Below are positions 7,113 to 8,971 of a DNA stretch of 8,971 nucleotides, one piece after another (the first letter of the stretch is position 1; each line of letters opens with the position of its first letter). The translations under genes and the position numbers were made by a program. Origin of the DNA: Rhizobium sp. Q54 (GTDB taxonomy: Bacteria > Bacteroidota > Bacteroidia > Flavobacteriales > Flavobacteriaceae); assembly GCA_943324395.2 (NCBI GenBank), contig CALPLL020000067.1, forward strand, positions 1-8,971, written 5' to 3'. The notes below the pieces were generated by a model, which did not search any database, was not told the origin of the DNA, and saw only the letters and a list, made by a program, of their open reading frames with translations.

Positions 7113-8276
7113 ATGAAGCATTACAATTACATTTTTGCGGGTGCAGGTTTATCGGCTTTAATGACCGTATATAAAATGGTGAAATCAGGGAAATTCTCTG
7201 GTAAAACCATTCTTTTATTGGATGAAAACCCTAAAAAAACAAACGATAGAACTTGGTGTTTTTGGGAAGAAAAAAATGAAACTTGGGATGAAATAGTTAC
7301 TAAAAAATGGAATTTAGCACTTTATGCAGACCCAACCAGATTAGTAGAAATTGATTTGGCCCCAAAAAAATACAATCAAATTAGGAGTGTTGACTTTTAT
7401 AATTTTGTTTTAGATGAAATTTCAAAACAAGACAATATAACATTTGAAAATCAAAAAGTCTTGGAAGTTGAAGAATTTGAAAATCACATTACTGTTCAAA
7501 CAAATTCAGAAATTTTCTCTTGTGATCAATTATTCAACAGTATTCTAAATCCTTTTGAAGTTGAAACCCAAACCCGATATCCGCTTTTAAAACAGCATTT
7601 CATAGGTTGGTTCATTCAAACAGAACAAGAAATATTCAACCCGGAACAAGCAATGTTCATGGATTTTTCGGTGGAACAAAAAGGAAATACACGATTTATG
7701 TATGTGCTTCCAAAATCAAAAACAGAAGCTCTTTTAGAATATACACTATTTTCTCACTCCCATTTAGAAACTTCAGAATACGAATCGGAAATTGAACTTT
7801 ACATTCAAAAATTAGGGATTACCAATTATAAAATTGTTGAAAAAGAACGAGGCAGCATTCCTATGACGTGTTTCCCGTTTTGGAAAAACAACACCAAAAG
7901 ACTACTAAATATAGGCTCTGCAGGTGGTTGGACTAAAGCAAGTACTGGATACACTTTCAAGAATGCCGATAAAAAATCAACACAATTAGTTAATTTTCTT
8001 CAAACTAAAGCAGACTTCAAGCAGTTTCATAAAATTAATAAATTCTGGTTTTATGACTTGTTATTATTAGATATTTTATTCAAAAAAAATGAAATTGGGG
8101 CAACAATATTCTCTGCACTATTTACCAAACCTAATCCCCAATTGAATTTCAAATTTTTAGACGAGGAAACTTCGTTTTGGGAAGATTTACAAATCATTTG
8201 GAAATGTCCAAAAGTGCTTTTTATAAAGGGTTTATTTGGCTTAATTTTTAGGTTTTTATTTTTTATCAAACTATAA
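7113..8276 (+). CDS. crtY: Lycopene beta-cyclase
   Basis: The 387-residue flavoprotein cyclises the ends of lycopene to give beta-carotene, the precursor of zeaxanthin-type yellow pigments in flavobacteria. The N-terminal dinucleotide-binding fold is visible (AGAGLSAL at 9-16, acidic D37 ending strand two). The CrtY hallmarks follow: DRTWCFW (45-51), QHFIGWFI (161-168), MFMDF (181-185), RFMYVLP (194-200), an LLEYTLF segment whose E209 probably matches the catalytic acid of characterised CrtY enzymes, SIPM (248-251) and IGSAGGWTKASTGYTF (267-282). Length is normal for the family and the hydrophobic C-terminus suits peripheral membrane contact. The gene is divergent from the transporter with 112 bases between the starts. 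No other carotenoid gene is in the window, so crtI and crtB must lie elsewhere. No convincing -7 box was found before it. Confidence 0.95.
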   Translation: MKHYNYIFAGAGLSALMTVYKMVKSGKFSGKTILLLDENPKKTNDRTWCFWEEKNETWDEIVTKKWNLALYADPTRLVEIDLAPKKYNQIRSVDFYNFVLDEISKQDNITFENQKVLEVEEFENHITVQTNSEIFSCDQLFNSILNPFEVETQTRYPLLKQHFIGWFIQTEQEIFNPEQAMFMDFSVEQKGNTRFMYVLPKSKTEALLEYTLFSHSHLETSEYESEIELYIQKLGITNYKIVEKERGSIPMTCFPFWKNNTKRLLNIGSAGGWTKASTGYTFKNADKKSTQLVNFLQTKADFKQFHKINKFWFYDLLLLDILFKKNEIGATIFSALFTKPNPQLNFKFLDEETSFWEDLQIIWKCPKVLFIKGLFGLIFRFLFFIKL

Positions 8277-8282
8277 TAAAAC

Positions 8283-8305
8283 TTTATAATCGAAATTATT
8301 ATAAA
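8283..8305. repeat. AT-rich hairpin after crtY
   Basis: TTTATAAT (8283-8290) and ATTATAAA (8298-8305) are exact reverse complements around a seven-base loop. It lies just after the crtY stop codon and upstream of the bacilliredoxin promoter. The stem is pure A/T and no T-run follows, so it is at best a weak terminator or a regulatory palindrome, and may be chance. Confidence 0.25.
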
Positions 8306-8319
8306 ATTGTAATTCTCTT

Positions 8320-8327
8320 TATCTTTG
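8320..8327 (+). promoter_or_regulatory. -7 box of the bacilliredoxin gene
   Basis: TATCTTTG matches TAnnTTTG exactly and is followed by CAG, a common context in Flavobacterium promoters. A TTG at 8307-8309 is too close (10 bases) to be a standard -33 element. Initiation would give a leader of about 50 bases before the ATG at 8383; it is A/T-rich, contains several AATC words and has no Shine-Dalgarno sequence, as is usual in this phylum. Confidence 0.55.
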
Positions 8328-8382
8328 CAGTCAGATATTAAAATCTAAATTCAGAAATCAATAATCAAAAATCATAATAATT

Positions 8383-8793
8383 ATGTATCCAGAAGAAATG
8401 GTACTTCCAATGCAAGCTGAACTTACAGCTGCTGGATTTCAAGATTTACACAGCGCAGATGCAGTTGAAAACGCATTAAAAGCAGACGGAACAACACTTG
8501 TAGTTGTAAATTCTGTATGTGGTTGCGCCGCTAGAAATGCACGTCCAGGAGTTAAAATGAGTCTTGAAGGCGCAAAAAAACCTGCGAATTTAATAACTGT
8601 TTTTGCCGGAGTAGATAAAGATGCCGTTGATGCCGCTAGAAAACACATGTTTCCTTTTCCTCCTTCATCGCCAAGTGTTGCGTTGTTCAAAAACGGAGAA
8701 TTGGTTCACATGTTGGAGCGCCACCACATTGAAGGTCGTCCCGCAGAATTAATCGCAGAAAACTTACAAGACGCTTTTAACGAGTTCTGCTAA
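8383..8793 (+). CDS. Bacilliredoxin, BrxA/BrxB (YphP/YqiW, DUF1094) family
   Basis: This 136-residue thioredoxin-fold protein carries the family's CGC redox motif (C46-G47-C48) in the context NSVCGCAARNARPG, together with the MYPEEMV start, the HMFPFPPSSPSVALFKNGE segment and the ERHHIEGR segment near the end. In Bacillus, members remove bacillithiol from oxidised proteins; Bacteroidota of this kind are thought to use bacillithiol, so a similar cytoplasmic thiol-repair role is likely. A further cysteine is the last residue (C136). Length is full for the family. The gene looks richer in G+C and in preferred codons than its neighbours, consistent with strong expression. It has its own -7 box and ends before a strong terminator, so it is probably monocistronic. 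BrxA and BrxB cannot be told apart here, so no symbol is given. Confidence 0.93.
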   Translation: MYPEEMVLPMQAELTAAGFQDLHSADAVENALKADGTTLVVVNSVCGCAARNARPGVKMSLEGAKKPANLITVFAGVDKDAVDAARKHMFPFPPSSPSVALFKNGELVHMLERHHIEGRPAELIAENLQDAFNEFC

Positions 8794-8808
8794 TTCGAAA
8801 ACAAATTC

Positions 8809-8850
8809 AAAAACCTCTTTAATATACTTAAAAGAGGTTTTTTTATTTTA
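8809..8850 (+). terminator. Intrinsic terminator after the bacilliredoxin gene
   Basis: AAAAACCTCTTT (8809-8820) pairs perfectly with AAAGAGGTTTTT (8831-8842) across a ten-base loop, and the stem runs into a T-rich tract ending near 8850. It begins 15 bases after the stop codon, the expected place for rho-independent termination. The A-rich left arm would also allow some function in the opposite direction. Confidence 0.85.
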
Positions 8851-8852
8851 AA

Positions 8853-8885
8853 TTGATTCATTTCAAAATTTTCAAATTACCTTTG
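8853..8885 (+). promoter_or_regulatory. Bacteroidota-type promoter for the gene at the right edge
   Basis: TACCTTTG (8878-8885) is an exact TAnnTTTG -7 box, and TTG at 8853-8855 lies 22 bases upstream, within the usual spacing for a -33 element. It follows directly after the terminator and precedes the ATG at 8944 by about 58 bases, so it should drive the truncated right-edge gene. Confidence 0.6.
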
Positions 8886-8943
8886 CCCCCGAATTCTTCC
8901 AATAAGAATTCAAACCCATTTCTCAACTTAAATTGTTTATAGC

Positions 8944-8971
8944 ATGCAACTGTACAACACCTTAAGCGCAG
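8944..8971 (+). CDS. First nine codons of a truncated gene, possibly a UPF0176/TrhO-type rhodanese
   Basis: ATG at 8944 opens a frame reading MQLYNTLSA up to the window end. The upstream promoter and the in-frame start support a real gene. The start resembles what I recall for flavobacterial UPF0176 (TrhO, tRNA uridine hydroxylase, rhodanese-containing) proteins, but nine residues cannot establish identity; the name is a weak recollection, not a sequence result. Confidence 0.45.

Noticed and set aside
8439..8690. Minus-strand open frame inside the bacilliredoxin gene
   Set aside because: It is the antisense shadow of a well-recognised family; its translation shows no domain and there is no promoter for it.
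1..8971. CRISPR array, tRNA or rRNA genes, insertion sequences, phage genes
   Set aside because: No regularly spaced repeats, no tRNA-like cloverleaf, no transposase or integrase and no terminal inverted repeats with target duplications were seen.

Overview
The window looks like chromosome of a member of the Bacteroidota, most likely a Flavobacterium or close relative. The DNA is AT-rich, and several upstream regions carry the Bacteroidota-type -7 promoter element TAnnTTTG. Four consecutive proteins end in type A type IX secretion (T9SS) sorting domains, a system restricted to this phylum. A bacterial lycopene beta-cyclase, as found in yellow flavobacteria, is also present. The genus is inference; the phylum is well supported.

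Left part (1-5132, + strand): a tight run of five co-directional genes separated by 13, 13, 3 and 0 bases, almost certainly one operon whose promoter lies before the window. In order they encode the C-terminal end of a T9SS cargo protein, a T9SS cargo with jelly-roll-like regions, a T9SS cargo with two DUF1566 domains, a formylglycine-type sulfatase with a T9SS tail, and a small HupE/UreJ-type membrane protein whose ATG abuts the sulfatase stop codon. The first four products should be exported and placed on or released from the cell surface; the fifth stays in a membrane. Together they look like a surface module that binds and desulfates or otherwise hydrolyses an unknown substrate, with a possible metal-transport step. 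No member gives the substrate away, and this is the most interesting part of the window.

Middle (5129-7000, - strand): a manganese/iron transporter of the Nramp family fused in frame to a complete UspA domain with an intact ATP-binding motif. Its stop codon overlaps that of the HupE-like gene. Its promoter region (7001-7112) holds a perfect 10-10-10 inverted repeat next to a good -7 box, a plausible metal-regulator operator, and is shared with the divergent lycopene cyclase gene.

Right part (7113-8971, + strand): crtY (lycopene to beta-carotene), then a bacilliredoxin of the BrxA/BrxB family with its own promoter and a strong intrinsic terminator. A further promoter precedes the first nine codons of a gene cut by the window end. 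These are ordinary housekeeping or pigment genes. No RNA genes, insertion sequences, CRISPR arrays or phage genes were seen.
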